From Candidatus Phosphitivorax anaerolimi (lineage in GTDB: Bacteria; Desulfobacterota; Desulfomonilia; UBA1062), in assembly GCA_001896555.1 (NCBI GenBank), contig MPOS01000053.1, forward strand, positions 62,001-126,000: a stretch of 64,000 nt of DNA, given 5' to 3'. Shown here piece after piece: positions 27,141 through 36,210 of this stretch. Position 1 is the first letter of the stretch. Each line of letters starts with the position of its first letter. The notes beneath the pieces are model-generated. The model was given only the letters and a program-made list of their open reading frames with translations. It was not told the origin of the DNA and did no database searches. The translations under genes were made by a program, and so were the position numbers.

Positions 27141-28400
27141 CTACACCAGTCCGAGAAAGGCAGCGGTATCACCCAGCGCTGCATCCAGCCTCTCGATGAT
27201 CTCGTGCGCCAGGGCTTTGTCGATGATGAGCGGGGGCAGGAGCTGGCTCACCCTGGGGTTGTTGTTTGCATACACGCTCAAGATCCCGTGATCGTAGCAC
27301 GCCTTGGACATGACCGGACCGCAAGACTCGTTCACCATCTCGATGCCCATCATAAGGCCGAGCTGGCGCAGGCCCACAAGCACGCTTGGATGCCGGCTCT
27401 TGAGCTCGATGAAGCCTTGTTCAAAGATCCGGGAAAGGGCGCGGACGTGCTCGAGAAACTCGGGCTTCGAGCTCTCGTCGAGCACGGCCATGGCCACCGG
27501 GCACCCTACCTCGGCCCCGCCGAAGGTGGAAACATGGATGAAGGGGCGCTTATGGAAAAATGTGGCCAGCTCGTCGTTGAAGCAGGTTGCCGTTATGGGG
27601 TAGATGCCGCCTGAGAGCCCCTTGCCGATCACCATGATGTCGGGGGTCACACCGAAATGATCGATCCCCCACATGCTGCCGGTCCTCCCGAGCCCGGTCT
27701 GCACCTCGTCGATGATGAGCAGGGCGCCCGCCTTTGCGCACACCTCTTTTGTACGGGCAAAGAAATCCCGGTCGGCAATGGGCATGCCCGAGGTTGCGGG
27801 TACTGTCTCGAAGATCACGGCGGCCGTGTCGCGGTCGATCTCGGTTTGAAGGGCTTCAATATCGTTGAACGGCACCTGGATAAACCCCGGGGAGAGGGGC
27901 CCGAAGGGCGAACGGTACTGCTCGTCGCCGGTTGCCAGCGCCAGGCCGGTATGGCCATGGTACCCCCCCTTGGCGGATATGATCTTGGACCTCCCGGTGT
28001 ATCCCCGGGCGAGCTTGATGGCGAGGTCGACAGCCTCGCCGCCGCCCACCCCGAACACCGTGCAGGAGATATCGCCCGGCATCAGCTCGGCAAGCCTCTG
28101 GCCAAGCATGGCGCGTTGTTCGCTCACCAGGTGGTGGTTGCCGATATCGAGCTCGTGCAGGCTCTCGATGAGAACCTGGACAATCCTTGGATTGGAGTGC
28201 CCCAGGTTGAATACCCCTCCGTTGCAGTGGCAGTTGATGAGCCTTCTGGATCCCGCGGCATCCCACACGAACGGGCCCGAGCGCTTGCCGAAGACGAAAT
28301 CGATACCCACACTGCGGAAAAAATCCGCCTTGCCCTGAGAGACGTATGAGGAAAAACGATCGAAGATCCCATTCTTTGTATCCCGGCCGATGAAACTCAT
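27141..28400 (-). CDS. Class III PLP-dependent aminotransferase
   Basis: The start at 28400 follows a purine-rich ribosome site (AGGGGGGG) and gives 419 residues; longer in-frame starts are not conserved. It is a fold-type I aminotransferase of the acetylornithine/GABA/glutamate-semialdehyde group. GVGGGEAVDLAIKLAR binds the cofactor phosphate, Asp231 lies in IIDEVQTGLGRTG and Lys260 in VIGKGLSGG forms the Schiff base. The amino donor and acceptor are not evident. The partner gene 4 nt downstream has no known role. A GKRSGPFVWDAAGSRRLINC start resembles other class III enzymes of secondary pathways. Confidence 0.9.
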   Translation of the reverse strand: MSFIGRDTKNGIFDRFSSYVSQGKADFFRSVGIDFVFGKRSGPFVWDAAGSRRLINCHCNGGVFNLGHSNPRIVQVLIESLHELDIGNHHLVSEQRAMLGQRLAELMPGDISCTVFGVGGGEAVDLAIKLARGYTGRSKIISAKGGYHGHTGLALATGDEQYRSPFGPLSPGFIQVPFNDIEALQTEIDRDTAAVIFETVPATSGMPIADRDFFARTKEVCAKAGALLIIDEVQTGLGRTGSMWGIDHFGVTPDIMVIGKGLSGGIYPITATCFNDELATFFHKRPFIHVSTFGGAEVGCPVAMAVLDESSKPEFLEHVRALSRIFEQGFIELKSRHPSVLVGLRQLGLMMGIEMVNESCGPVMSKACYDHGILSVYANNNPRVSQLLPPLIIDKALAHEIIERLDAALGDTAAFLGLV

Positions 28401-28567
28401 ACCACCCCCCCTTTCAACCGCATGGGAAAAACATGTGAGAAAACGAACCGATCGATCGATCAAAATGTTATCATAACCAGTGTCTCCCTGTCAAAGGGAC
28501 GTCATCCACAAGCTGTGAATTACCGATAAGATTACCTTTACACAGGCTTTTTTTGGGGATAAATAGC

Positions 28568-28595
28568 TTGACAACACTTAGGCTTGTAATATAAG
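28568..28595 (+). promoter_or_regulatory. Sigma-70 promoter of the rpsP operon
   Basis: TTGACA (28568-28573), a 16 nt spacer and TATAAG (28590-28595) predict a start near 28602 and a 34 nt leader that includes the AAGGGGG ribosome site. The region just upstream is A+T-rich compared with its surroundings. Confidence 0.7.
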
Positions 28596-28635
28596 TGTGG
28601 ACATCCAATACCGAACCAAGGGGGAAAGAATACGC

Positions 28636-28899
28636 ATGGCTGTAAGTATCAGGCTGACTCGCGGAGGCTCGAAGAAGAAGGCGTTCTACCGGGTGATTGT
28701 TGCTGATTCCAGAAGCAAGAGAGATGGAAGATTCCTTGAAATCGTAGGCCATTTCAATCCAAAGACCAGGCCTGAGAGCATTTCTCTGGATATGGACCGG
28801 ATCAATGAATGGATGAAGAAAGGGGGTCAACTAACCCCGGCAGTGAAAAAGCTCATGAAAGAGAAGGGGCAGAGCATCGAGAGTTCAGGCACAAAATAA
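28636..28899 (+). CDS. rpsP: 30S ribosomal protein S16
   Basis: The 87-residue product begins AVSIRLTRGGSKKKAFYRVIVADSRSKRDGRF after Met, the invariant S16 start, and is of normal length. The ATG at 28636 follows AAGGGGGAAAG. S16 is needed for 30S assembly. It is the first gene of a ten-gene forward operon; khpA, rimM, trmD and rplS follow, which is the classic bacterial order. Confidence 0.97.
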   Translation: MAVSIRLTRGGSKKKAFYRVIVADSRSKRDGRFLEIVGHFNPKTRPESISLDMDRINEWMKKGGQLTPAVKKLMKEKGQSIESSGTK

Positions 28900-28922
28900 A
28901 TTCTGTGTGGTGAGAGGTTATG

Positions 28923-29153
28923 ATGAGAGAGTTAATAGAGTACATTGCCAAGGCTTTAGTTGACAATCCGGAAGAGGTTTCTGTTTCTGAAGTTGAGGGT
29001 GAGGTTACTTCTGTGATCGAGCTCAGAGTGGCGAAATCCGATCTGGGGAAGGTGATCGGGAAGGAAGGCCGCACCGCGCGGGCAATGCGAACACTACTCA
29101 CAGCAGCGTCCACCAAGATCAAAAAGAGGGCTGTACTGGAAATCATCGAGTAA
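28923..29153 (+). CDS. khpA: KH domain RNA-binding protein KhpA
   Basis: This 76-residue protein is a single type II KH domain with the GXXG loop GKEG in [20 protein letters not shown]. KhpA binds RNA globally and works with KhpB or the ribosome assembly factors. I take the second of two tandem ATGs (28920 or 28923) because it is better spaced from GAGAGG. It sits between rpsP and rimM as in most bacteria, and its stop is immediately followed by the rimM start. Confidence 0.93.
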   Translation: MRELIEYIAKALVDNPEEVSVSEVEGEVTSVIELRVAKSDLGKVIGKEGRTARAMRTLLTAASTKIKKRAVLEIIE

Positions 29154-29660
29154 ATGAAACACGATCTCGTTGAGATCGCCAGGATCTCGAGTCCCAGCGG
29201 GCTCAAAGGAAAGATGTGGATCACCCCATACGGGGATTCTGTTGAAAGACTCTGTTCTTATACTCACCTGATAATCGGTGATCAGGGCGTACCCAGAAAG
29301 ATCCTTTCCTGCACACCGCGCAAGGGCAGGTGTGTCCTTAAGCTCGAAGGCATAGACGATATCGGCCAGGTCGAGGCGATCAGGGGCGAAACGCTCTATA
29401 TCACCACCGGCCAGCTCGAACCGCTGAAGGAAGACGAGTTTTACTGGAAAGACCTCCTGGGCATGCAGGTGGTGGACGAGCAGGGCACAGAGCTGGGGGA
29501 GATCGTCAGGATCTTCTCCACCGGGAGCAACGACGTGTATGTGGTCAACCCGGACAAGGAATATTACATTCCCGCCACCAGGGACGTCGTCAAGGAGATT
29601 TCCCTGGAGAAGCGGCGTGTGGTGATCGACTCATCGCTGCTCGAAGGCCTGCTCGATTGA
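29154..29660 (+). CDS. rimM: Ribosome maturation factor RimM
   Basis: The 168-residue protein has the RimM N-terminal domain ([23 protein letters not shown]) and a PRC-barrel C-terminal domain ([23 protein letters not shown], then [21 protein letters not shown]). RimM binds S19 and helps mature the 3' domain of 16S rRNA. The start codon directly abuts the khpA stop, with the ribosome site inside khpA. The length is typical. Confidence 0.95.
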   Translation: MKHDLVEIARISSPSGLKGKMWITPYGDSVERLCSYTHLIIGDQGVPRKILSCTPRKGRCVLKLEGIDDIGQVEAIRGETLYITTGQLEPLKEDEFYWKDLLGMQVVDEQGTELGEIVRIFSTGSNDVYVVNPDKEYYIPATRDVVKEISLEKRRVVIDSSLLEGLLD

Positions 29661-29679
29661 TCCCCTTATCGAGGCCCCT

Positions 29680-30381
29680 ATGATCGTCAATATCATCACC
29701 CTGTTTCCGGACATGTTTTCCGGAGTGTTCAGCGAAAGTATCTTAAGCCGCGCGATACAGGGCGGGCACTTGGACGTGCGGCTCATACACTTAAGGGAGT
29801 ACGGACTCGGCAGCCACCGGGTCGTCGACGACACCCCGTACGGGGGCGGAGGCGGCATGATCCTGAAACCCGAGCCCATAGCAGCGGCCCTTGAAAGCCT
29901 TCCGGAGAGGGGCCATGTGATCCTCACCACACCGCGGGGGAGGCTCTTTAGACAGGCGGACGCCCTGCGTCTGAGCTCGCTTAATGTCATCACCATCATC
30001 TGCGGTCACTATGAGGGCGTCGATGAACGTGTGAGCGAGCTCTTCGTTCATGAAGAGCTCTCCATCGGAGACTATGTGCTTACCGGCGGCGAGCTGCCGG
30101 CTATGGTGATCATCGACGCCGTGGCACGGCTGATACCGGGCGTCCTGGGGAAGGACACCACGATAAGCGGCGATTCGCACTACCATGGTCTGCTGGAGCA
30201 CCCCCATTATACCCGTCCCCGTGAGTTCCGGGGCCTGGCCGTACCCGAGGTGCTCCTTTCCGGTAACCACGAGCAGATCAGGGCATGGCGCAGGGAGATG
30301 GCCTTGAGAAAGACCCGTGAGACCAGACCTGATCTGATGGAACATTCCCTGGCCGGAAGTGAGGGAAAGGATGAAGATTGA
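29680..30381 (+). CDS. trmD: tRNA (guanine-37-N1)-methyltransferase
   Basis: The 233-residue enzyme methylates G37 next to the anticodon and prevents frameshifting. SPOUT-family knot motifs are clear: [20 protein letters not shown] at the start, [29 protein letters not shown] and [29 protein letters not shown]. The C-terminal [11 protein letters not shown] segment is also present. It lies 19 nt after rimM with a GAGG site. Confidence 0.97.
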   Translation: MIVNIITLFPDMFSGVFSESILSRAIQGGHLDVRLIHLREYGLGSHRVVDDTPYGGGGGMILKPEPIAAALESLPERGHVILTTPRGRLFRQADALRLSSLNVITIICGHYEGVDERVSELFVHEELSIGDYVLTGGELPAMVIIDAVARLIPGVLGKDTTISGDSHYHGLLEHPHYTRPREFRGLAVPEVLLSGNHEQIRAWRREMALRKTRETRPDLMEHSLAGSEGKDED

Positions 30382-30402
30382 GAGAATGGTGGAGATGAGA
30401 CA

Positions 30403-30936
30403 GTGCTTTCCGTAGGATTGATCCACTGGCCGTGCATTGACAAGAACGGGGAAGAGATCGCCACGGCCATCACCAACCTGGATTTGCATGATCTTGCAAG
30501 AGTATGCTTGACATATGGGATAAATACGCTTTATATCGTTCACCCAAATGATGCCCAATTGGCTTTTGCCAGGAGGATCATGGATCATTGGCTACAGGGA
30601 TATGGAGGCGAGTACAATCCCATACGGAAAAAGGCCTTTGAGGTGATCACCCTGGGCAAAGACATAGACGACATAAAACGGCAGACCGGTGCATATATGG
30701 TGGGAACTTCGGCTACGCGCATGGATGGTTGCATTTCCTGGGAACAGGCGCGCTTACTCGCGTCATCCAGGGATGTATGCCTGGTGTTCGGGACGGGCTG
30801 GGGACTCGCACCGAGGCTTCTGAAAAGCCTCGATGCAGTCATAGAGCCTATCAGCGCGGGGAATGATTTCAACCATCTGTCGGTCCGTTCCGCCGTTTCG
30901 ATAACCATAGACCGGATTGCAGGAGGGAATACATGA
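30403..30936 (+). CDS. SAM-dependent RNA methyltransferase of the TrmD-linked PF09936 family
   Basis: The 177-residue protein starts with GTG 6 nt after a GGAG site and matches the predicted SPOUT-like RNA methyltransferases (Methyltrn_RNA_4) that lie between trmD and rplS in Desulfobacterota and Thermotogae. The opening [28 protein letters not shown] and the knot-like [16 protein letters not shown] and [14 protein letters not shown] are family features. The RNA target is unknown; a tRNA or rRNA role fits the operon. It overlaps rplS by 4 nt. Confidence 0.85.
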   Translation: MLSVGLIHWPCIDKNGEEIATAITNLDLHDLARVCLTYGINTLYIVHPNDAQLAFARRIMDHWLQGYGGEYNPIRKKAFEVITLGKDIDDIKRQTGAYMVGTSATRMDGCISWEQARLLASSRDVCLVFGTGWGLAPRLLKSLDAVIEPISAGNDFNHLSVRSAVSITIDRIAGGNT

Positions 30937-31277
30937 ATATCATCGACAAATACGAGAAGGAGCAGATGAAGGACAATCTGCCTGAGATACGGATCGGCGA
31001 CAAGGTGCGCGTCTCCACCAAAATCGTCGAGGGGTCGCGGGAGAGGCTTCAGGTCTTCGAAGGGGTGGTTATCGCCCGTCACCGCGGCAACAACCGCGAA
31101 TCCATCACAGTCCGCAAACAGTCCTACGCCGTAGGCGTGGAACGGGTCTTCCCTCTGCATGCTCCCGTAGTGGATAAGGTTGAGGTAGTGAGCCGCGCCA
31201 AGGTCAGGAGGGCCAAGCTCTACTACCTGCGCGAGAAGAAGGGCAAGTCTGCACGTCTGAAAGAACTGCGCGGCTGA
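30933..31277 (+). CDS. rplS: 50S ribosomal protein L19
   Basis: The 114-residue product has the L19 core ([34 protein letters not shown] and [19 protein letters not shown]) and the basic tail ([21 protein letters not shown]). L19 sits at the 30S-50S interface. The start overlaps the methyltransferase stop (ATGA), and the ribosome site is GGAGGG. Confidence 0.97.
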   Translation: MNIIDKYEKEQMKDNLPEIRIGDKVRVSTKIVEGSRERLQVFEGVVIARHRGNNRESITVRKQSYAVGVERVFPLHAPVVDKVEVVSRAKVRRAKLYYLREKKGKSARLKELRG

Positions 31278-31278
31278 T

Positions 31279-31893
31279 ATGTCCCTTGAGGACACCCTCA
31301 TCGCCCGGGGGTGCTGGCCTCTATGCGGCATCGACGAGGCGGGAAGGGGGCCCCTGGCAGGCCCTGTCGCCGCTGCGGCCGTGATCATGGCTCCCGGGCA
31401 CGAACTCAGGCGTCTGGTGAGGGATTCCAAGAAACTGAGCCCTTCACGCAGGGAGCAACTCTTTGAGATGATCATGCAGGCGCCGGGCGTCCACGTGGGA
31501 TTCTCCCTTGTGGATGAGCGCTGCATCGATGACATAAACATCCTTCAGGCATCGCTCAAGGCCATGAAAGAGGCGGTGCTGAATCTCCGGCTTAAGCCCC
31601 GGTATGCCGTTATCGACGGAAATATCGCGCCCGATCTGCCGTGCAGGTGCTACACGGTGGTCCGGGGCGACGAGCTGGAACCTTCCATATCCGCTGCGAG
31701 CATCGTTGCCAAGGTTATCCGGGACAGGCATATGGAACAGATGGACAGGCTCTATCCGGGGTACGGGTTTGCACAGCACAAGGGATATCCCACCAAGACG
31801 CATTTCGAAGCACTCCGGCGCCTGGGAGCGTGTCCGATTCACCGGAGGAGCTTCCATGGTGTCACCGCCATCGACCAGAAAAAAAGGCAGTGA
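31279..31893 (+). CDS. rnhB: Ribonuclease HII
   Basis: The 204-residue enzyme removes ribonucleotides from DNA and RNA-DNA hybrids. The active-site start CGIDEAGRGPLAGPV supplies Asp19 and Glu20, and YAVIDGN and SIVAKVIRDRHMEQMDRLYPGYGF supply the remaining acidic residues and the substrate-binding segment. It begins one base after the rplS stop. Its last 38 nt overlap the next gene in another frame. Confidence 0.95.
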   Translation: MSLEDTLIARGCWPLCGIDEAGRGPLAGPVAAAAVIMAPGHELRRLVRDSKKLSPSRREQLFEMIMQAPGVHVGFSLVDERCIDDINILQASLKAMKEAVLNLRLKPRYAVIDGNIAPDLPCRCYTVVRGDELEPSISAASIVAKVIRDRHMEQMDRLYPGYGFAQHKGYPTKTHFEALRRLGACPIHRRSFHGVTAIDQKKRQ

Positions 31894-32233
31894 AGGCGAA
31901 GCGATCGCCCGGAAATATCTGGAGGGCAAGGGCTACCGGATCCTGGATCTGAATTTTCAGACCCGCATGGGTGAGATCGACATCATTGCCCTCGACCGCG
32001 ATATCGTGGTATTCATCGAGGTGAAGACATCGAGGGGTCGAACGTTCGGCGATCCCCTGGCCTGGGTGCCCGCCTGGAAACAGCGGAGGATTATCCAGGT
32101 GTCCCGGATCTATCTACTGAAGAAACGCCTTCATGACACCCAGGCGCGATACGATGTCGTGGCCGTCGACCCCGCAAGGAGTGTGTGTCATGTCGAAGAC
32201 GCATTCAGACCCGCAGGTGAGTTTCTTATGTGA
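31856..32233 (+). CDS. YraN family (UPF0102) nuclease-like protein
   Basis: A strong GGAGGAG site inside rnhB, 5 nt before the ATG at 31856, sets this start and gives 125 residues. The protein is a typical YraN: GSEGEAIARKYLEGKGYRILDLNFQTRMGEIDIIALDRDIVVFIEVKTSRG is the restriction endonuclease-like core with the E...D...EVK catalytic pattern. YraN follows rnhB in many bacteria. Its role is unproven, with DNA or RNA processing suspected. Confidence 0.93.
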   Translation: MVSPPSTRKKGSEGEAIARKYLEGKGYRILDLNFQTRMGEIDIIALDRDIVVFIEVKTSRGRTFGDPLAWVPAWKQRRIIQVSRIYLLKKRLHDTQARYDVVAVDPARSVCHVEDAFRPAGEFLM

Positions 32234-32672
32234 CCAGAACCTGGGCAGGCTCGCGCGGTGGCTGAGGATCATGGGCTTCGACACCGAGTATATGCGCACC
32301 TGGGACGAGGACGCGATCGAGCGTGCCCGCACATCCGGAAGGATATTCCTCACCCGGAGGCGGGATTTTGCTTCGGATCGGCAATCAATCGTCCTGAAAA
32401 GCGATTTTCTGAAAGATCAGCTCAGCTACCTCGATAATCATCTGAAACTCAGTGAAAAGCTCCATCCCCATTCACGATGCAGCATTTGCAATGCACCGCT
32501 GAAGTATGTTAAGGCACAGGACGTGAAAAACCTGATCCCGGAATATGTCAGTACGACCCGGGGAACCTTCGCCAGATGCCCGCATTGCCTGAGGATCTAC
32601 TGGAAGGGGACTCATACGGTCAAAATGGTTGAAACCATGAATCGAATATTCAAAACCCGGGTGGGGTCATGA
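32190..32672 (+). CDS. Mut7-C RNase domain protein with zinc ribbon
   Basis: The start at 32190 follows AAGGAG and lies 44 nt inside yraN; the product has 160 residues. It matches Mut7-C (PF01927): FLCDQNLGRLARWLRIMGFDTEYM opens a PIN-like RNase fold, and RIFLTRRRDF follows. Two Cys pairs, CSIC and CPHC, form the C-terminal zinc ribbon. Such proteins are predicted ribonucleases or toxin-like RNA-binding proteins. Position in a translation operon suggests RNA decay or processing. It overlaps the DHH gene by 4 nt. Confidence 0.85.
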   Translation: MSKTHSDPQVSFLCDQNLGRLARWLRIMGFDTEYMRTWDEDAIERARTSGRIFLTRRRDFASDRQSIVLKSDFLKDQLSYLDNHLKLSEKLHPHSRCSICNAPLKYVKAQDVKNLIPEYVSTTRGTFARCPHCLRIYWKGTHTVKMVETMNRIFKTRVGS

Positions 32673-33727
32673 GTAAACCCGACCTGGAAAAACTCCTCTC
32701 CATCGTCAAGGGCAAGCGGAAGGTCTTCATCATCACCCACGAGAACCCCGACCCCGACAGCATCGCGTCTGCATTCGGGCTTAAATATATCTTCCGCAAG
32801 GCCTTGGGCGTCACCTCGGTCATCGCCTACAGCGGCATCATCGGCAGGGTGGAAAACCAGTGCATGGTCAAGCTCCTGGGGATCGACATGACACCGCTGA
32901 ATGCGGTGAATCTCAGGAACTCCTCGGTCGTGATCCTGGTGGACTGCCAGCCGCACACCGGCAATGTGGTCCTGCCTCCCGGCGTCACTCCCAATGCGGT
33001 GATCGACCACCATCCTTTGCGGAAGTCGTCCACCAAGGCGGAATACATCGACGTGCGCAAGAGCATCGGCAGCACATCGACCATCATCACCCAGTACATC
33101 AAGCAGCTGGGCCTTCCCATGGACCGGAGTGTAGCTACAGCCCTGTTCTACGGCATCAAGTCCGATACCCGGGACCTGGGCAGACAGTCTTCCGACGCCG
33201 ATATCCGTGCGTCGGTCTACCTCTTCCCGAGTACGCTCCAGAAAAAGCTCGCCCGGATAGAACACCCCGAAAAGCCCAAAGATTATTTCATCGAGCTCTG
33301 CTCCGTGCTCAACAACGCCAGAATCTACGGCGACGTCGTGGTGGCACGGGTGAACATGATCGGGTGGCCCGAGATGATCGGCGAATATGCCGACGAGCTC
33401 ATCCAGATCGAGGGGATCAGGTGGTGCCTGTGCTACGGCCGGCACAACGGCTCGATCCTGTTCTCCATCCGCACCACGCGGTCGAGCCACATGGCAGGCG
33501 TGCTCGCGCACAAGATCTGCCACGGCATCGGCAAGGGAGGGGGCCACGAGACCTTTGCCGCGGGCAAGATCGACCTGGCTCAGGCCTTAAAGAAGGTGAA
33601 GGACCCGGAAGATATCCTGGTGAAGCGCTTCCTCAAGGAGGTTTCCCCGCGGGGTGCAGAGCCTGCGATGCTCATCAGCAGGGACAAGGCCGAGATCAAG
33701 CCCTCAGAACCCGGGGTCAATGTCTAA
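32669..33727 (+). CDS. DHH family phosphoesterase (NrnA-like)
   Basis: The 352-residue protein has the DHH catalytic motifs HENPDPDSIAS (His24, Asp28, Asp30), VILVDCQP and IDHHP, and a DHHA1 domain with GKGGGHETFAAGKI. Members hydrolyse short RNA oligonucleotides, pAp or cyclic dinucleotide products; which applies here is not determined. It closes the rpsP operon next to the Mut7-C RNase, consistent with nucleotide recycling. Its last 24 nt overlap the convergent PP-loop gene tail to tail. Confidence 0.9.
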   Translation: MSKPDLEKLLSIVKGKRKVFIITHENPDPDSIASAFGLKYIFRKALGVTSVIAYSGIIGRVENQCMVKLLGIDMTPLNAVNLRNSSVVILVDCQPHTGNVVLPPGVTPNAVIDHHPLRKSSTKAEYIDVRKSIGSTSTIITQYIKQLGLPMDRSVATALFYGIKSDTRDLGRQSSDADIRASVYLFPSTLQKKLARIEHPEKPKDYFIELCSVLNNARIYGDVVVARVNMIGWPEMIGEYADELIQIEGIRWCLCYGRHNGSILFSIRTTRSSHMAGVLAHKICHGIGKGGGHETFAAGKIDLAQALKKVKDPEDILVKRFLKEVSPRGAEPAMLISRDKAEIKPSEPGVNV

Positions 33728-34705
33728 GAGCCGGGCCGCGTAGTTCACCATGTTCCGGTCTTCCTCCTGGTTGACCTTGGCGATGCCCTGGTTTCTGTCC
33801 ATGCTCCCCGACCTCACGATCCCGGCGATCTCCCACGCATAGGGATGGAAGTTGAAGCGCTTCCGGTGCAGATGGTTCGCCAAGGCGTTCAGCAGGCAGT
33901 TGGTGGAATTGGGGTCGGTGTCCATGGGCTTCACCCATCCGAATGATGAAATCTTTTCCACTATGGCGTCCTCGTCATACTCCATGAACGCCAGGGGGTG
34001 TATGTTCACCGGCCAGAGGGACTGGTCTACCTCCAGATCCATATCGCTCAGGAAGTAGGGCTTGAGCTCGTCGCCGGCAAGCCCGATGAGCGGGTCTCTC
34101 ACCGAGCGGTGCGAAAACTTCTGCAGCCTGGGATTGGTCTGCATGATGGCCGAGCTGATAGGCGCCTGGCCCGGCGACCACCCGAAGGCCACCAGGGGGA
34201 TGTGATACGAAAGCGCGGTCTTTAGTACCATGGCCTTGACCATCCCGATGCAGGTCGTGCAGATGGAGCTGGCCCGGTCAAGGGTTTTGGGGCTGTAGAT
34301 ATCGTGTTTTGCCGCAAGGCCGAAGACCTTTTTCATGAGGTCGAAAGGCGGCCTGAAGACCATGCACGCCGCCCCCAGGGTGCCGGTCATGTGCCGGATG
34401 TTCGCCATGGCCTGGTCTGATACGAATCCGTTGTCGAAGACGAGGGCCAGCACCTTGAGGTTGTACTCCCTTGCAAGAAGATAGAGCGTGTATGTGGAGT
34501 CCTTGCCCCCGCTGTATGCCAGCAGGACATCGAATGAGCTCGTTGAGCGCTTGCTGTTAAGCAGGGCCTCGAACTTTTCCCGGTGGGCTTGTTTTTCGCT
34601 GCTGTCCGGGATGGGAATGTTCCTGCAGTAATTGCAGACGCCCGCATCATCGAACTGAATGCCGGGGAAGCTCCCCGGCAGAACGCATTTCGAACAGGTC
34701 ACCAT
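33704..34705 (-). CDS. PP-loop ATP-dependent amidotransferase-like protein (WbpG/ExsB type)
   Basis: The 333-residue protein has a PP-loop SGGKDS (65-70) for ATP pyrophosphate chemistry and four N-terminal Cys (4, 7, 24, 27) that form a zinc knuckle. CTTCIG near residue 150 adds a CXXC pair. This is the layout of N-acetyl-sugar amidotransferases (WbpG-like) and related alpha hydrolases in surface polysaccharide loci. It overlaps the acyl-AMP ligase gene by 7 nt and is probably the last gene of the ACP-ligase unit. The exact substrate is unknown. Confidence 0.75.
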   Translation of the reverse strand: MVTCSKCVLPGSFPGIQFDDAGVCNYCRNIPIPDSSEKQAHREKFEALLNSKRSTSSFDVLLAYSGGKDSTYTLYLLAREYNLKVLALVFDNGFVSDQAMANIRHMTGTLGAACMVFRPPFDLMKKVFGLAAKHDIYSPKTLDRASSICTTCIGMVKAMVLKTALSYHIPLVAFGWSPGQAPISSAIMQTNPRLQKFSHRSVRDPLIGLAGDELKPYFLSDMDLEVDQSLWPVNIHPLAFMEYDEDAIVEKISSFGWVKPMDTDPNSTNCLLNALANHLHRKRFNFHPYAWEIAGIVRSGSMDRNQGIAKVNQEEDRNMVNYAARLLDIDPGF

Positions 34706-36210
34706 GATTTCAATGCCTCCTTGTCAATCTTGCCCGAAGGCTTCTTGGGCAGGGACCGCACGATGGTGAAATGCCTGGGATGCTTGTGAGGCGCCAGGCG
34801 CTCACCGATAAATGATTTCAGGGCATCCAGGTCGAAGGTCTTCTCATCCATCGGCACCAAGAAGGACTCGGGCACCTCGGAGAGATACTCGTCGGGTCTT
34901 CCGATGACCGCTGCCTCGTGGACCATGCCCGATTCCACGATGGCGTCCTCGATCTCCTTGGGCGACACCCGTTCCCCCCCGATCTTGAGCATCTCCTTTT
35001 TTCTGCCGGTGAGGAAGATGAAGCCCTCATCGTCCAAGTGACCCAGATCTCCCGTTACAAGCCCCCAGGGCTTGAGGACCTTCTGTGTCTCTTCAGCGTC
35101 CTTCCAGTAGCCGAGCATGATGTTCTCGCCCGAGGCACAGATATTTCCCACCTCGAAAGGCCCCAGAATCGTACCGTTGTCGTCCCTGATAGTGACCTCG
35201 ACCTGAGGAATGGGTATGCCGATGGAGCCGAGCTTGTCTTTGCACAGCCGTTCGGGAGGCAGGTAGGTGAGCCGAGCCGATGCCTCGGTCGCACCGTACA
35301 TGATGTAGAGCGAGGTCTTGCCTATGCAATCAAGGAGCCGCCGGGTCAGGGCGGGCGCCATGGCGCCTCCGGCCTGGGTGATGTAGCGCAGGCTCGGGAT
35401 GGAGGTCTTGGGAAAAACAGAGCGGTTGAGCAGGATGGCGAAGGTCGAGGGAACGCCCGCAAAGCCAGTCACCTCTTTTTCGACCATGTCCTTGATCACG
35501 GAGTTGGGAAAGGCAAAACGGTTGTTGATCACCACCGAGCCCCCGACCATGAAATGGGTGTTGAGCAGGGACTTGCCGTATACATAGTGGAAAGGGAGGA
35601 CCGCCATGACGCGGTCCGCTTCGCTCAGCCCCAGGTAGGAGACGATGGACGCAGTATTGGCACACAGGTTCCTGTGGGTCAGCATCACGCCCTTGGGCCT
35701 GCCTGTGCTGCCCGAGGTATATACGATGGCGGCAAGATCATCGTGTCTGATGCTGACCTCCGGCACCCCCTGAGGCATGGACTCCACATCGCTCCAGGTA
35801 TAGCGCCTGGCATGCCCGTTGAAGAAATCTCCATCGGGAACGATAACGCAGGGAATATCGATCTCCTGGAGCCTCTTGGCGCTCGATTGGGACATGATGC
35901 AAACCCGTGCGCCCGAGTTCTCGATGTAATAAGCGGCCTCTGCCGGAGTGCTCCGGTCAGCCACCTCCACACAGACTCCGCCAGCCTTGAGCACCCCGTA
36001 GTAGCTCGCTACGCTCCTGATCGAATTCTCCATGATCATCAGCACCCGGTCGCCCTTCTGTAATCCGTGCTCGAGGAGCAGGCGGGCAAGCCTGCCGGCA
36101 AGTGATTCCAGCCCGGCAAAGCTGATGCTCTGCGCACCGTCGAGCAGGGCGATCTTCTCAGGAAATCGATGCGCGGACGATTCGAGAAACTGGTGGACGA
36201 GTCCAGCCAC
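34699..36210 (-). CDS. AMP-dependent acyl/amino acid ligase (exosortase-associated acyl-CoA ligase type)
   Basis: The 503-residue enzyme is a class I adenylate-forming ligase. The phosphate loop is YTSGSTGRPKGVML, followed by YGATE, a TGDLGHLDDEGFIFLTGRKKEMLKIGGERVSP hinge region and the catalytic lysine in PKKPSGKIDKEAL. Its start overlaps the stop of the ACP gene (36210), so it very likely activates an acid and loads it onto that carrier. Similar ligases occur in exosortase A/exopolysaccharide loci. The acid is not predictable. Confidence 0.88.
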   Translation of the reverse strand: MAGLVHQFLESSAHRFPEKIALLDGAQSISFAGLESLAGRLARLLLEHGLQKGDRVLMIMENSIRSVASYYGVLKAGGVCVEVADRSTPAEAAYYIENSGARVCIMSQSSAKRLQEIDIPCVIVPDGDFFNGHARRYTWSDVESMPQGVPEVSIRHDDLAAIVYTSGSTGRPKGVMLTHRNLCANTASIVSYLGLSEADRVMAVLPFHYVYGKSLLNTHFMVGGSVVINNRFAFPNSVIKDMVEKEVTGFAGVPSTFAILLNRSVFPKTSIPSLRYITQAGGAMAPALTRRLLDCIGKTSLYIMYGATEASARLTYLPPERLCKDKLGSIGIPIPQVEVTIRDDNGTILGPFEVGNICASGENIMLGYWKDAEETQKVLKPWGLVTGDLGHLDDEGFIFLTGRKKEMLKIGGERVSPKEIEDAIVESGMVHEAAVIGRPDEYLSEVPESFLVPMDEKTFDLDALKSFIGERLAPHKHPRHFTIVRSLPKKPSGKIDKEALKSW

